A DNA stretch of 64,000 bases from Arthrobacter sp. 31Y (GTDB taxonomy: Bacteria; Actinomycetota; Actinomycetes; Actinomycetales; Micrococcaceae), in contig NZ_JAFW01000001.1 of the NCBI RefSeq assembly GCF_000526335.1, positions 2,418,001-2,482,000 on the forward strand. The letters run 5' to 3'. Below, piece after piece: positions 57,589 through 64,000 of the stretch (its first letter is position 1; each line of letters opens with the position of its first letter). The notes beneath the pieces are model-generated. The model made no database searches. It was not told where the DNA came from and saw only the letters and a program-made list of their open reading frames with translations. Position numbers and translations under genes: made by a program.

Positions 57589-59094
57589 ATGTCAACTGCA
57601 CCAAAGACGGTCCAGTCGAAAGAAACGCCAGTCCTGAGTGAAAAGGGACTGAAAGCGGGATCGGTGGGCCTGATCGGCGCCGTCGTGATCGGCGTTTCCT
57701 GCATCGCACCCGCCTACACGCTCACTGCGGCCCTTGGCCCCACCGTGTCTGAGGTAGGAGTGCACCTTCCCGCCATCTTCCTGGTGGGCTTCATCCCGAT
57801 GCTGTTGGTGGCGCTCGGCTACCGCGAGCTCAACAACGCAATGCCCGACGCCGGAACCTCCTTCACGTGGGCGACGCGCGCCTTCGGTCCGTGGATCGGT
57901 TGGATGGGTGGCTGGGGGCTGATCGCGGCAACCATCATCGTGCTATCCAACCTCGCCGCCGTCGCCGTGGACTTCTTCTACCTGATGCTGGCGCAGATTT
58001 TCAGCAACCCGGAATTGGGCGAGCTCAGCAAGATCCTTCCGCTGAACATCGCCACCACGCTGGTGTTCATTGCCTTGGCCTGTTGGATCTCATACCGAGG
58101 CATGGAAACCACCAAGGGCGTGCAATACGTGCTGGTGGCCTTCCAGTTGCTGGTTCTGGGCTGGTTCGCGGTCTCCGCATTCGCGCACGTGGCGAACGGC
58201 ACAGCCTTTGACGCCACCACTATTTCGCCCGACTGGTTCAACCCGTTCGCCGTGGACTCCTTCTCGCAATTCGCTGCGGGTGTGTCGCTCTCGATCTTCA
58301 TCTACTGGGGCTGGGACGTCACCCTCACCATGAACGAGGAAACCAAAAACCCAGAGAAAACCCCGGGCCGCGCAGCCACCATCACTGTGCTGGTTATCGT
58401 GATCATCTACATGACCGTTGCACTGGCTACCTTGTCCTTCGCAGGCGTTGGCGAGACCGGGTTGGGTGCCGGCAACCCGGAGAACCAGTCCAGCATCTTC
58501 GCGGTTTTGGCTGGTCCGGTGATGGGCCCGTTCGCCATCCTTATGTCCTTGGCCATCCTGAGCAGCTCCGCCGCGTCCTTGCAGTCGACATTCGTTTCGC
58601 CCGCCCGGACCATGCTGGCCATGGGTCACTACCGCGCTATCTCGCCCAAGTTCGGCAAGATCAGCCCCACGTACAAGTCGCCCAGCTTCGCGACCATCGC
58701 CGCTGCGATCGCCGCTGCCGCGTTCTATGTCATCACCCGGACGGTGTCAGAGAACGCATTGTGGGACACCATCACCGCCTTGGGCATGATGATCTGCTTC
58801 TACTACGGCATCACTGCGCTGGCTTGCGTCTGGTTCTTCCGGGCATCGGCGTTTAGCGGTGTCCGTCCGTTCTTCTTCAAGTTTCTGGCGCCCCTTGTGG
58901 GCGGCGTGATCCTGCTGGTCATGTTCGTGAAGACGGCCATGGACTCGATGGACCCGGAGTACGGCTCGGGCTCATCCGTTGGCGGTGTGGGCCTGGTGTT
59001 CGTGCTGGGCATGGGCGTGATCCTGCTCGGCGTTGTGGTCATGCTGGTGATGTACCGGCTGCGTCCCGAGTTCTTCAAGGGCAAAGTTCTGTAG
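57589..59094 (+). CDS. APC-family amino acid/polyamine permease
   Basis: 501 residues with about twelve transmembrane helices. APC features: GLIGAVVIGVSCIAPAYTLT, the consensus GYRELNNAMPDAGTSFTWAT, and FIYWGWDVTLTMNEETKNPE, which carries the conserved Glu. It lies 23 bp after the Usp gene and shares the putrescine locus, so putrescine or a related amine is the probable substrate (compare PuuP). Confidence 0.9.
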   Translation: MSTAPKTVQSKETPVLSEKGLKAGSVGLIGAVVIGVSCIAPAYTLTAALGPTVSEVGVHLPAIFLVGFIPMLLVALGYRELNNAMPDAGTSFTWATRAFGPWIGWMGGWGLIAATIIVLSNLAAVAVDFFYLMLAQIFSNPELGELSKILPLNIATTLVFIALACWISYRGMETTKGVQYVLVAFQLLVLGWFAVSAFAHVANGTAFDATTISPDWFNPFAVDSFSQFAAGVSLSIFIYWGWDVTLTMNEETKNPEKTPGRAATITVLVIVIIYMTVALATLSFAGVGETGLGAGNPENQSSIFAVLAGPVMGPFAILMSLAILSSSAASLQSTFVSPARTMLAMGHYRAISPKFGKISPTYKSPSFATIAAAIAAAAFYVITRTVSENALWDTITALGMMICFYYGITALACVWFFRASAFSGVRPFFFKFLAPLVGGVILLVMFVKTAMDSMDPEYGSGSSVGGVGLVFVLGMGVILLGVVVMLVMYRLRPEFFKGKVL

Positions 59095-59096
59095 TT

Positions 59097-59654
59097 TCAT
59101 CTCGGCGCGGATATCGCGGGGACTCCCGCCGCCCGTTCGGCCGCTGCGAGGGCTTCCGCGAGACGCTCGACGGCGGCACGGTAGTCGGTCCCGGCTGTCA
59201 CCTTGCAGTACTCGGCCTCCCGCATGGCCCGCGTCAGCGCCGCTGTTTCGGCAGTCCTGACGTCCGTCATTGCCGGAAAGTCGATGGTCCGCGCAGGGTC
59301 GAGCTCGTAGCAGCGCCACTGTTCCAGAATGTGCTCGTGGCGGGCAGCGTCGTCCGAAAAACCAGCGCGACGACGGGGCTCGGCTGCGTGGATGCGCTCC
59401 ACTTTGCGGAGGCTCGCCAGGGTCGCTGCTGCGGTGACGAGGCCGACGAAAACCATGATGAGCCCGGCCGGAGACCATTGCACGGCAGGGACGAGGATGG
59501 CCGGCACAATGACAACGAGCCCCCCGAAAACGTCCCAGAAGACACCGTCCGGCTCCGGGCCGCGGCCATTGGTGAGTTTCTTGTGCACGACGTAGGTAGT
59601 TGCTGCGGTTGCGAGAACCAGAGCTACACCCCACAGGAGCATCATGGCGGGCAT
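59097..59654 (-). CDS. Membrane protein of unknown function
   Basis: 185 residues from ATG 59654, with GGAGG upstream. Two or three transmembrane helices (MMLLWGVALVLATAATTYVV; FWDVFGGLVVIVPAILVPAV; GLIMVFVGLVTAAATLASL) are followed by a helical cytosolic domain (HEHILEQWRCYELDPARTID; AERAAGVPAISAPR). I do not recognise a family. It ends 3 bp after the permease stop in convergent orientation. Confidence 0.7.
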   Translation of the reverse strand: MPAMMLLWGVALVLATAATTYVVHKKLTNGRGPEPDGVFWDVFGGLVVIVPAILVPAVQWSPAGLIMVFVGLVTAAATLASLRKVERIHAAEPRRRAGFSDDAARHEHILEQWRCYELDPARTIDFPAMTDVRTAETAALTRAMREAEYCKVTAGTDYRAAVERLAEALAAAERAAGVPAISAPR

Positions 59655-59821
59655 CGGACCACCTCCAGGCGAATTCGCTGCTTTGCATTCAGTATGCGCC
59701 AGAGCCTGCGTGGGCGACACCTTCCACGGGACAATTCACCACCGCGCGCGCAGGTGAATTGTCCGGATGAGGGTGATTGTTGCCCGGGACTCTGTCCGTG
59801 CCTGGGCGTAGCCTAGGCACC

Positions 59822-60205
59822 ATGAGACTGAAAATGTGCAGCATCCACGTCAAGGACCCCGCAGCGGCCCATGTTTTCTACACCGAGACGCTCGGCTTCG
59901 AGACCTTGATGGCCATGCCCGAGTACAACTTGTTCATCATCAAGGATCCCGGCGCGGACAACAGCACTTCGCCCGGGCTTCTGTTGGAGCCCAGCGACAA
60001 CCCCATCGCGTCCAACTACATGAATGCCCTGCATGAGTCCGGCCTGGCTGCCATTACCTTCGGTGTCCCCGACGTCCAGGCGGAATATGAGCGATTGCTC
60101 GCAGTCGGTGTGAAGTTCCAAGGCGAACCCTCAGAGGATCCCTCCGGCGTCAGCGCAGTTTTCGACGACGGCTGCGGCAACTTCATCCAACTCCACCAGG
60201 ACTAG
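59822..60205 (+). CDS. VOC-family protein (glyoxalase/bleomycin-resistance fold)
   Basis: 127 residues from ATG 59822. The betaalphabetabetabeta halves start with LKMCSIHVKDPAAAHVFYTE and ESGLAAITFGVPDVQAEYER, and end GCGNFIQLHQD, a typical metal-ligand glutamate region. The single-domain form usually dimerises. Substrate unknown; it stands alone between unrelated genes. Confidence 0.85.
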   Translation: MRLKMCSIHVKDPAAAHVFYTETLGFETLMAMPEYNLFIIKDPGADNSTSPGLLLEPSDNPIASNYMNALHESGLAAITFGVPDVQAEYERLLAVGVKFQGEPSEDPSGVSAVFDDGCGNFIQLHQD

Positions 60206-60258
60206 CTCGTCTTAACAGCTGTGGCCGGGACACAGGTCCCGGCCACAGTCAGTGAAAG

Positions 60259-60708
60259 CTACGCGTGATCGCGCTTAGAGGTCTTCGGAGCATCGCGCTT
60301 GGCGGCCGCGTTGTCCCGTGCTTCCTTGGTGGCGGCCTTCTTTGCGGCTTCGTCCTTGACGCGCTGCGCTTCGGAGCGGACAGCAGCGTGCGTGGCGCGC
60401 TCGGTGACCAGCCACTGCGGCGGAGCCTGCAGCAGCTCGGCGATGTCCGCCGTCGTGAGTGCATCCTCCACACCGCCGCGGGCGAGGCCGCTGATGGAGA
60501 TGTTGAGCTTGTGTGCGACTACCGGGCGCGGGTGCGGGCCGTTGCGGCGCAGTTCGGCGAGCCACTCCGGCGGGTTGGCCTGGAGTTCGGCGAATTCCTC
60601 GCGGGAGATGGACGAATCCTGGAACTCCTGGGGTGTCGCGGGCAGGTAGATGCCGAGTTTCTTGGCAACTGTTGCCGGCTTCATGGACTGGGAGTTCGAG
60701 GACGTCAT
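60259..60708 (-). CDS. DUF5997 family protein
   Basis: 149 residues. Conserved parts are MKPATVAKKLGIYLPATPQE, LQANPPEWLAELRRNGPHPR and GGVEDALTTADIAELLQAPP; the C-terminal 40 residues are Lys/Ala-rich. It is divergent from the LysR-effector-domain gene 33 bp away, a pairing conserved in actinobacteria. It is probably nucleic-acid-related given the basic tail; no function is proven. Confidence 0.8.
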   Translation of the reverse strand: MTSSNSQSMKPATVAKKLGIYLPATPQEFQDSSISREEFAELQANPPEWLAELRRNGPHPRPVVAHKLNISISGLARGGVEDALTTADIAELLQAPPQWLVTERATHAAVRSEAQRVKDEAAKKAATKEARDNAAAKRDAPKTSKRDHA

Positions 60709-60741
60709 GCTTCAAGGGTATCTGGCCGGTACTGTGAGTGT

Positions 60742-61467
60742 GTGCCAGACGCTGAAGAATCCGCCGAAACAACCGAACCCCTAGCCGGTCTCCGCTTCGC
60801 CTATGTTGCAGGTGTGACGCCTGGTAAATGGATCCGGCGTTGGGAAGAGCGGATGCCCAACTTCCCGTTGCACTCGTTCATGTCCGACGACGACGCTCAA
60901 GTTTCGGTGTTGCGTGACGGTTCGGCCGACCTGAGTTTTGTTCGGCTTCCCGTGGACCGCGAAGGCCTGAACGTCATCCCCCTGTATGAAGAGCAGCCCG
61001 TGGTGGTGGCTCCCAAAGGGCACGAGATCTCGGTGTTTGAGGAAGTCGCGCTGGACGACCTCGCCGAGGAGAACTTCCTCGACATCGACGAAATGGGTGG
61101 CCCGGACATGGCCCTCCAAGTGGTTGCATCCGGTGCTGGGCTGGCGATCCTGCCCATGTCCGTTGCGCGTCACCTGAACGTGAAAGACACTGTCATGCGC
61201 CGCCTGACCGGTGCTCCTGGCACCCAGATCGGCCTGGCTTGGCTTGTTGGAACCGACAGTGCGGTGATCGAAGAATTCATAGGGATCGTGCGTGGGCGGA
61301 CGGCTCAGAGTTCACGCCAGCCCTCAGCGCAGCAGGAGAAGCCCAAGAAGGCGCCCAAGCCCGATCGTCGTGGCGGCGGCCCCAAGAAGCCCGCAGTCGC
61401 GCAGCGTTACGCCCCGAATCCGGACAAGGGCCGCGGCAAGGGTTCACGCAAGAAGGGCAAACGCTGA
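60742..61467 (+). CDS. LysR substrate-binding domain protein with basic tail
   Basis: 241 residues from GTG 60742; upstream sequence belongs to the divergent gene. The periplasmic-binding-like domain of LysR regulators is recognisable (LRFAYVAGVTPGKWIRRWEE; GLNVIPLYEEQPVVVAPKGH; VASGAGLAILPMSVARHL) but the N-terminal winged helix is missing. The last 45 residues are Lys/Arg/Pro/Gly-rich (KKAPKPDRRGGG, KGRGKGSRKKGKR). Such stand-alone proteins pair with DUF5997 genes. A DNA- or RNA-binding role through the tail is speculation. Confidence 0.8.
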   Translation: MPDAEESAETTEPLAGLRFAYVAGVTPGKWIRRWEERMPNFPLHSFMSDDDAQVSVLRDGSADLSFVRLPVDREGLNVIPLYEEQPVVVAPKGHEISVFEEVALDDLAEENFLDIDEMGGPDMALQVVASGAGLAILPMSVARHLNVKDTVMRRLTGAPGTQIGLAWLVGTDSAVIEEFIGIVRGRTAQSSRQPSAQQEKPKKAPKPDRRGGGPKKPAVAQRYAPNPDKGRGKGSRKKGKR

Positions 61468-61581
61468 CCTGTGACGCTCCTGCCCACTTAGTGGGTGGAC
61501 GTGCCGGATTTTGCGGCCAGATCGCTGGTTTTTCGCTCTTTCGAGTGAGGCAACAGGGGAGGAACGCGGCCTATTCCGGAC

Positions 61582-62280
61582 TTACTCGCCGTGGATAGCG
61601 CTTTGCTGCTGCTCTGAGCGGTTGAGGTAGGCAAGGAGAAGGTCCCCGGCGTGCTGGAGCTCTCCCGCTTCCAAGGCTGAGCAGATCTGCTCATTTTCCT
61701 TCAACCAGTCGCTGTAGAAGTGTGCGTTCATGGTGGCTTTGTGGAAGTAGAGCCGCATCTCGGCCAGGATCTGCGCCATGATCGTGTTCAACCGGTTGCT
61801 CTCGGCCAAGGCCACGATTGCACCGTGGAAATGCTGGTTTGCGCTGCCCAGGCCTTCGTTGTCGTTGGCTTCTGCTGCACGCTTGCCTTCCTCGACGGCG
61901 GCCCTGACGGCGGCAATGCGGTCCGGCGAGCCACCAGCGCGGATGGAGCTGACCTCGATTGCGCGGCGAACCGTGTAGACGTCGTGGATGTCGCCTGCTT
62001 CAAGGGTGGCCACAAAGACGCCCTTATTGGGCTGGCGGAGGAGTAGCCGTTCACCGGCCAGCTCGGCGAAAGCTTCGCGGACGGTGTTCCGGGAAACGCC
62101 CAGATCCTCGGCAATGGTGGCTTCGGTGAGTTTGGCGCCCGGGACCAGGAATCCTTCGGCCAGTTGGTAGCGCAGCTCCTCCGCGACTCTCTCGGCTACG
62201 GACGGAACTTTCATCCGGACCCTGGCCCGCGCACCATCAATGCCAGCGTGTTCGCTTTTTTCCTGATCTGCACCGGCCAT
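61582..62280 (-). CDS. GntR-family (FCD) regulator of the pxpA locus
   Basis: 232 residues. The winged helix is SVAERVAEELRYQLAEGFLV and IAEDLGVSRNTVREAFAELA; the FCD domain carries the metal-binding histidines in SANQHFHGAIVALAESNRL. It is divergent from pxpA, and a 23-bp perfect palindrome (62317-62339) lies between them. It probably represses the pxpA-transporter operon and responds to a carboxylate. Confidence 0.9.
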   Translation of the reverse strand: MAGADQEKSEHAGIDGARARVRMKVPSVAERVAEELRYQLAEGFLVPGAKLTEATIAEDLGVSRNTVREAFAELAGERLLLRQPNKGVFVATLEAGDIHDVYTVRRAIEVSSIRAGGSPDRIAAVRAAVEEGKRAAEANDNEGLGSANQHFHGAIVALAESNRLNTIMAQILAEMRLYFHKATMNAHFYSDWLKENEQICSALEAGELQHAGDLLLAYLNRSEQQQSAIHGE

Positions 62281-62316
62281 GACACCAAAATTACACGATT
62301 GCCGAAAACTAGGATC

Positions 62317-62339
62317 GCTGGATTGTTGAACAATCCAGC
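62317..62339. promoter_or_regulatory. 23-bp perfect palindrome, probable GntR operator
   Basis: The 11-bp arms GCTGGATTGTT (62317-62327) and AACAATCCAGC (62329-62339) pair fully around a single G. The central TTGTTGAACAA fits FCD-type GntR operators. It lies in the 109-bp gntR-pxpA gap. Confidence 0.8.
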
Positions 62340-62389
62340 AGATTGGTGCATTCTAGATGTAACGCACATCACGAGGCAGGGATCACATC

Positions 62390-63148
62390 ATGGCAATCAT
62401 CGATCTGAACAGCGACGTCGGAGAGTCCTTCGGACGCTGGACGCTCGGTGATGACGCGGCCATGTTTGAGTCCGTGTCCAGTGCCAACGTTGCGTGCGGA
62501 TTCCACGCTGGCGACCCCAGCGTCATCCGCAGCACCTGCGAAAAGGCGGTTGAGGCCGGCGTCGTTATTGGCGCCCATGTTGGCTACCGCGACCTCGCTG
62601 GATTTGGCCGCCGCTTCATGGACATCGATCCCGGTGAACTGGCCGATGACGTGGTCTATCAGATCGGTGCGCTTCAAGCACTGGCGGCCACAACGGGAGC
62701 CCGTGTCCAGTACGTCAAACCGCACGGCGGCCTCTACAACGCGATTGTGAAGCACACCGCCCAGGCGCGCGCCGTCGTCGATGCTGTGAAATCGGTTGAC
62801 CCCAACCTTCCGATCCTTGGCCTCCCCGGCTCCGAGGTCCTGCGCCTCGCTGAGGAAGCCGGCATTAGGGGCGTCTCCGAAGCGTTCGCAGACCGTGCCT
62901 ACAACCCGGACGGCACGCTGGTTTCCCGCTCACAACCGGGCGCCGTTCTCCATGACCCCTCGGAAGTGGCTCAGCACGTCCTGCGTATGGCTACCGAACA
63001 GACCGTCAGGACCATTGACGGTTCCATCCTGAAAATCCGCGCAGAGAGCATCTGCGTGCATGGTGACTCACCCGGAGCCGTGGCAATGGCTACCGCAGTG
63101 AAGTCCGCTCTGGGCGATGCCGGCGTAACTGTCGGCTCGTTCCTCTAG
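62390..63148 (+). CDS. pxpA: 5-oxoprolinase subunit A (LamB/YcsF family)
   Basis: 252 residues. Motifs: [48 protein letters not shown] and [13 protein letters not shown], ending FLS-type GVTVGSFL. With PxpB and PxpC it forms the ATP-dependent 5-oxoproline hydrolase that makes glutamate. pxpBC are not seen here and may lie beyond the window. The regulator and the transporter next to it suggest use of a cyclic or carboxylic substrate. Confidence 0.92.
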   Translation: MAIIDLNSDVGESFGRWTLGDDAAMFESVSSANVACGFHAGDPSVIRSTCEKAVEAGVVIGAHVGYRDLAGFGRRFMDIDPGELADDVVYQIGALQALAATTGARVQYVKPHGGLYNAIVKHTAQARAVVDAVKSVDPNLPILGLPGSEVLRLAEEAGIRGVSEAFADRAYNPDGTLVSRSQPGAVLHDPSEVAQHVLRMATEQTVRTIDGSILKIRAESICVHGDSPGAVAMATAVKSALGDAGVTVGSFL

Positions 63149-63195
63149 CCCATCCCGGGCGCCCCGCACCATCCCTCATCCCCCCGGAGGACATC

Positions 63196-64000
63196 ATGAC
63201 CAGCACCAACAACGCAGCCAAGGCAGTGACAAGGAAGCCACCGCCCGGTGCCATCAAGGCGTACGTCGCAAGTCTCACCGGAACCTCGCTTGAGTACTAC
63301 GACTTCGCGATCTATTCGGTGGCCTCGGCCCTCGTGTTCCCCAAGATCTTCTTCCCCGGCAACGACGAATTCGTGGCGTTGCTCCTCTCCTTCTCAGCGT
63401 TTGCGGTTGGTTACTTGGCCCGGCCGATTGGTGGCGTGATCTTCGGTCGCCTGGGAGACAAGATTGGCCGTAAGTACGTCCTGGTATTCACGCTCGTCCT
63501 GATCGGCGTTGCTACGGTCCTCATCGGTGCGCTGCCTGACTACTCAGTGATCGGCGTCGCGGCCCCCACCATTCTTGTGTTGCTGCGTTTGGCGCAGGGC
63601 ATTGGCGTTGGTGGCGAATGGGGCGGTGCAGTGCTGCTGTCCAGCGAATTCGGCGACCCCAACAAGCGCGGCTTCTGGTCTTCCGCGGCCCAGATCGGCC
63701 CGCCCGCCGGCAACCTCATGGCTAACGGTGTCCTCGCCATTCTCGCCGCTTCCCTCAGCGAACAAGCCTTCCTGTCTTGGGGTTGGCGCGTAGCCTTCCT
63801 GGCCTCCGCACTTCTGGTGGGCTTCGGCCTGATCATCCGGTTGAAGCTTGAAGAAACCCCCGTATTCAAGGCCATCCAGGCCCAGGGTGACCGTCCCAAG
63901 GCTCCCATCAAGGAAGTCTTCACCACGCAACCCAAGGCGTTGGTGGCCGCGGCTCTCTCCCGTGTTTGCCCTGACATCCTGTACGCACTGTTTACGGTGT
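63196..64000 (+). CDS. MFS metabolite:H+ symporter (MHS family), cut by window edge
   Basis: At least 268 residues, open to the last base. ATG 63196 follows CGGAGG (63185-63190). The MHS-type N-terminus SLTGTSLEYYDFAIYSVASA and the MFS motif GRLGDKIGRKYVL are clear, as is LAQGIGVGGEWGGAVLLSSE. Related to ShiA, ProP and KgtP. It lies 47 bp after pxpA and probably imports the compound handled by it. The C-terminal half is outside the window. Confidence 0.92.
   Translation, partial: MTSTNNAAKAVTRKPPPGAIKAYVASLTGTSLEYYDFAIYSVASALVFPKIFFPGNDEFVALLLSFSAFAVGYLARPIGGVIFGRLGDKIGRKYVLVFTLVLIGVATVLIGALPDYSVIGVAAPTILVLLRLAQGIGVGGEWGGAVLLSSEFGDPNKRGFWSSAAQIGPPAGNLMANGVLAILAASLSEQAFLSWGWRVAFLASALLVGFGLIIRLKLEETPVFKAIQAQGDRPKAPIKEVFTTQPKALVAAALSRVCPDILYALFTV

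Overview
The window is high-GC actinobacterial DNA spanning the chromosomal replication origin. Gene content and order (rpmH-dnaA-dnaN-gnd-recF-dciA-gyrB-gyrA, a DUF3566 protein, tRNA-Ile and tRNA-Ala with a 39-residue DLW-39-type gene between them, the fhaA-fhaB-pstP-rodA-pbpA-pknA-pknB cluster, crgA, a class E sortase) fit Micrococcaceae. A putrescine oxidase of the Arthrobacter/Rhodococcus type points to Arthrobacter sensu lato, perhaps Paenarthrobacter. The genus is inferred from gene content, not from a search.

Left arm (1-9.4 kb): the tail of an upstream gene (possibly murJ), a membrane pseudokinase-like protein, then trxB-trxA closed by a terminator. After this comes an unusual stretch of about 6 kb (3400-9368) in which I can support no gene. 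It carries eleven ParB-binding parS sites (ten perfect, one with a single change), three of them in a 48-bp tandem repeat, and two five-unit arrays of DnaA-box-like 9-mers spaced exactly 12 bp apart. It looks like a dedicated centromere and DnaA-binding region. Next to it, on the minus strand, is rpmH-rnpA-yidD-yidC-jag-rsmG-parA-parB, with a twelfth parS inside parA.

Origin and replication genes (15-27.3 kb): DnaA boxes occur both upstream of dnaA and in the dnaA-dnaN gap, where an AT-rich stretch makes it the likely oriC. dnaN, gnd, recF, dciA, gyrB, gyrA and a DUF3566 membrane protein follow on the plus strand.

Middle (27.3-39.6 kb): two tRNAs, a 476-bp deletion derivative of an insertion sequence, a DMT permease, a glycosyltransferase, a membrane protein with helical repeats, cyclophilin, rhomboid and a GyrI-like protein. 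Then comes a 787-bp gap with about a dozen DnaA-box-like sites. It is followed by a minus-strand alkylation-repair cluster in which an ECF sigma factor lies between two O6-methylguanine methyltransferases, followed by alkB and tag. crgA, a sortase, a small membrane protein and pabA/trpG close the section.

Right arm (39.6-64 kb): the Ser/Thr kinase and cell-shape cluster; tRNA-Leu; a sugar-acid dehydratase with a GntR regulator; a DesKR-like two-component pair; a putrescine catabolism locus (TetR, oxidase, universal stress protein, permease); a LysR-effector-domain protein divergent from DUF5997; and a GntR-controlled pxpA with a metabolite:H+ symporter cut by the window edge. Palindromes in the promoter gaps give candidate operators for three of the regulators.

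Starts were chosen from ribosome-binding sites and family-typical N-termini, so many differ from the longest open frame. No database search was run; GC content and box counts were judged by eye.
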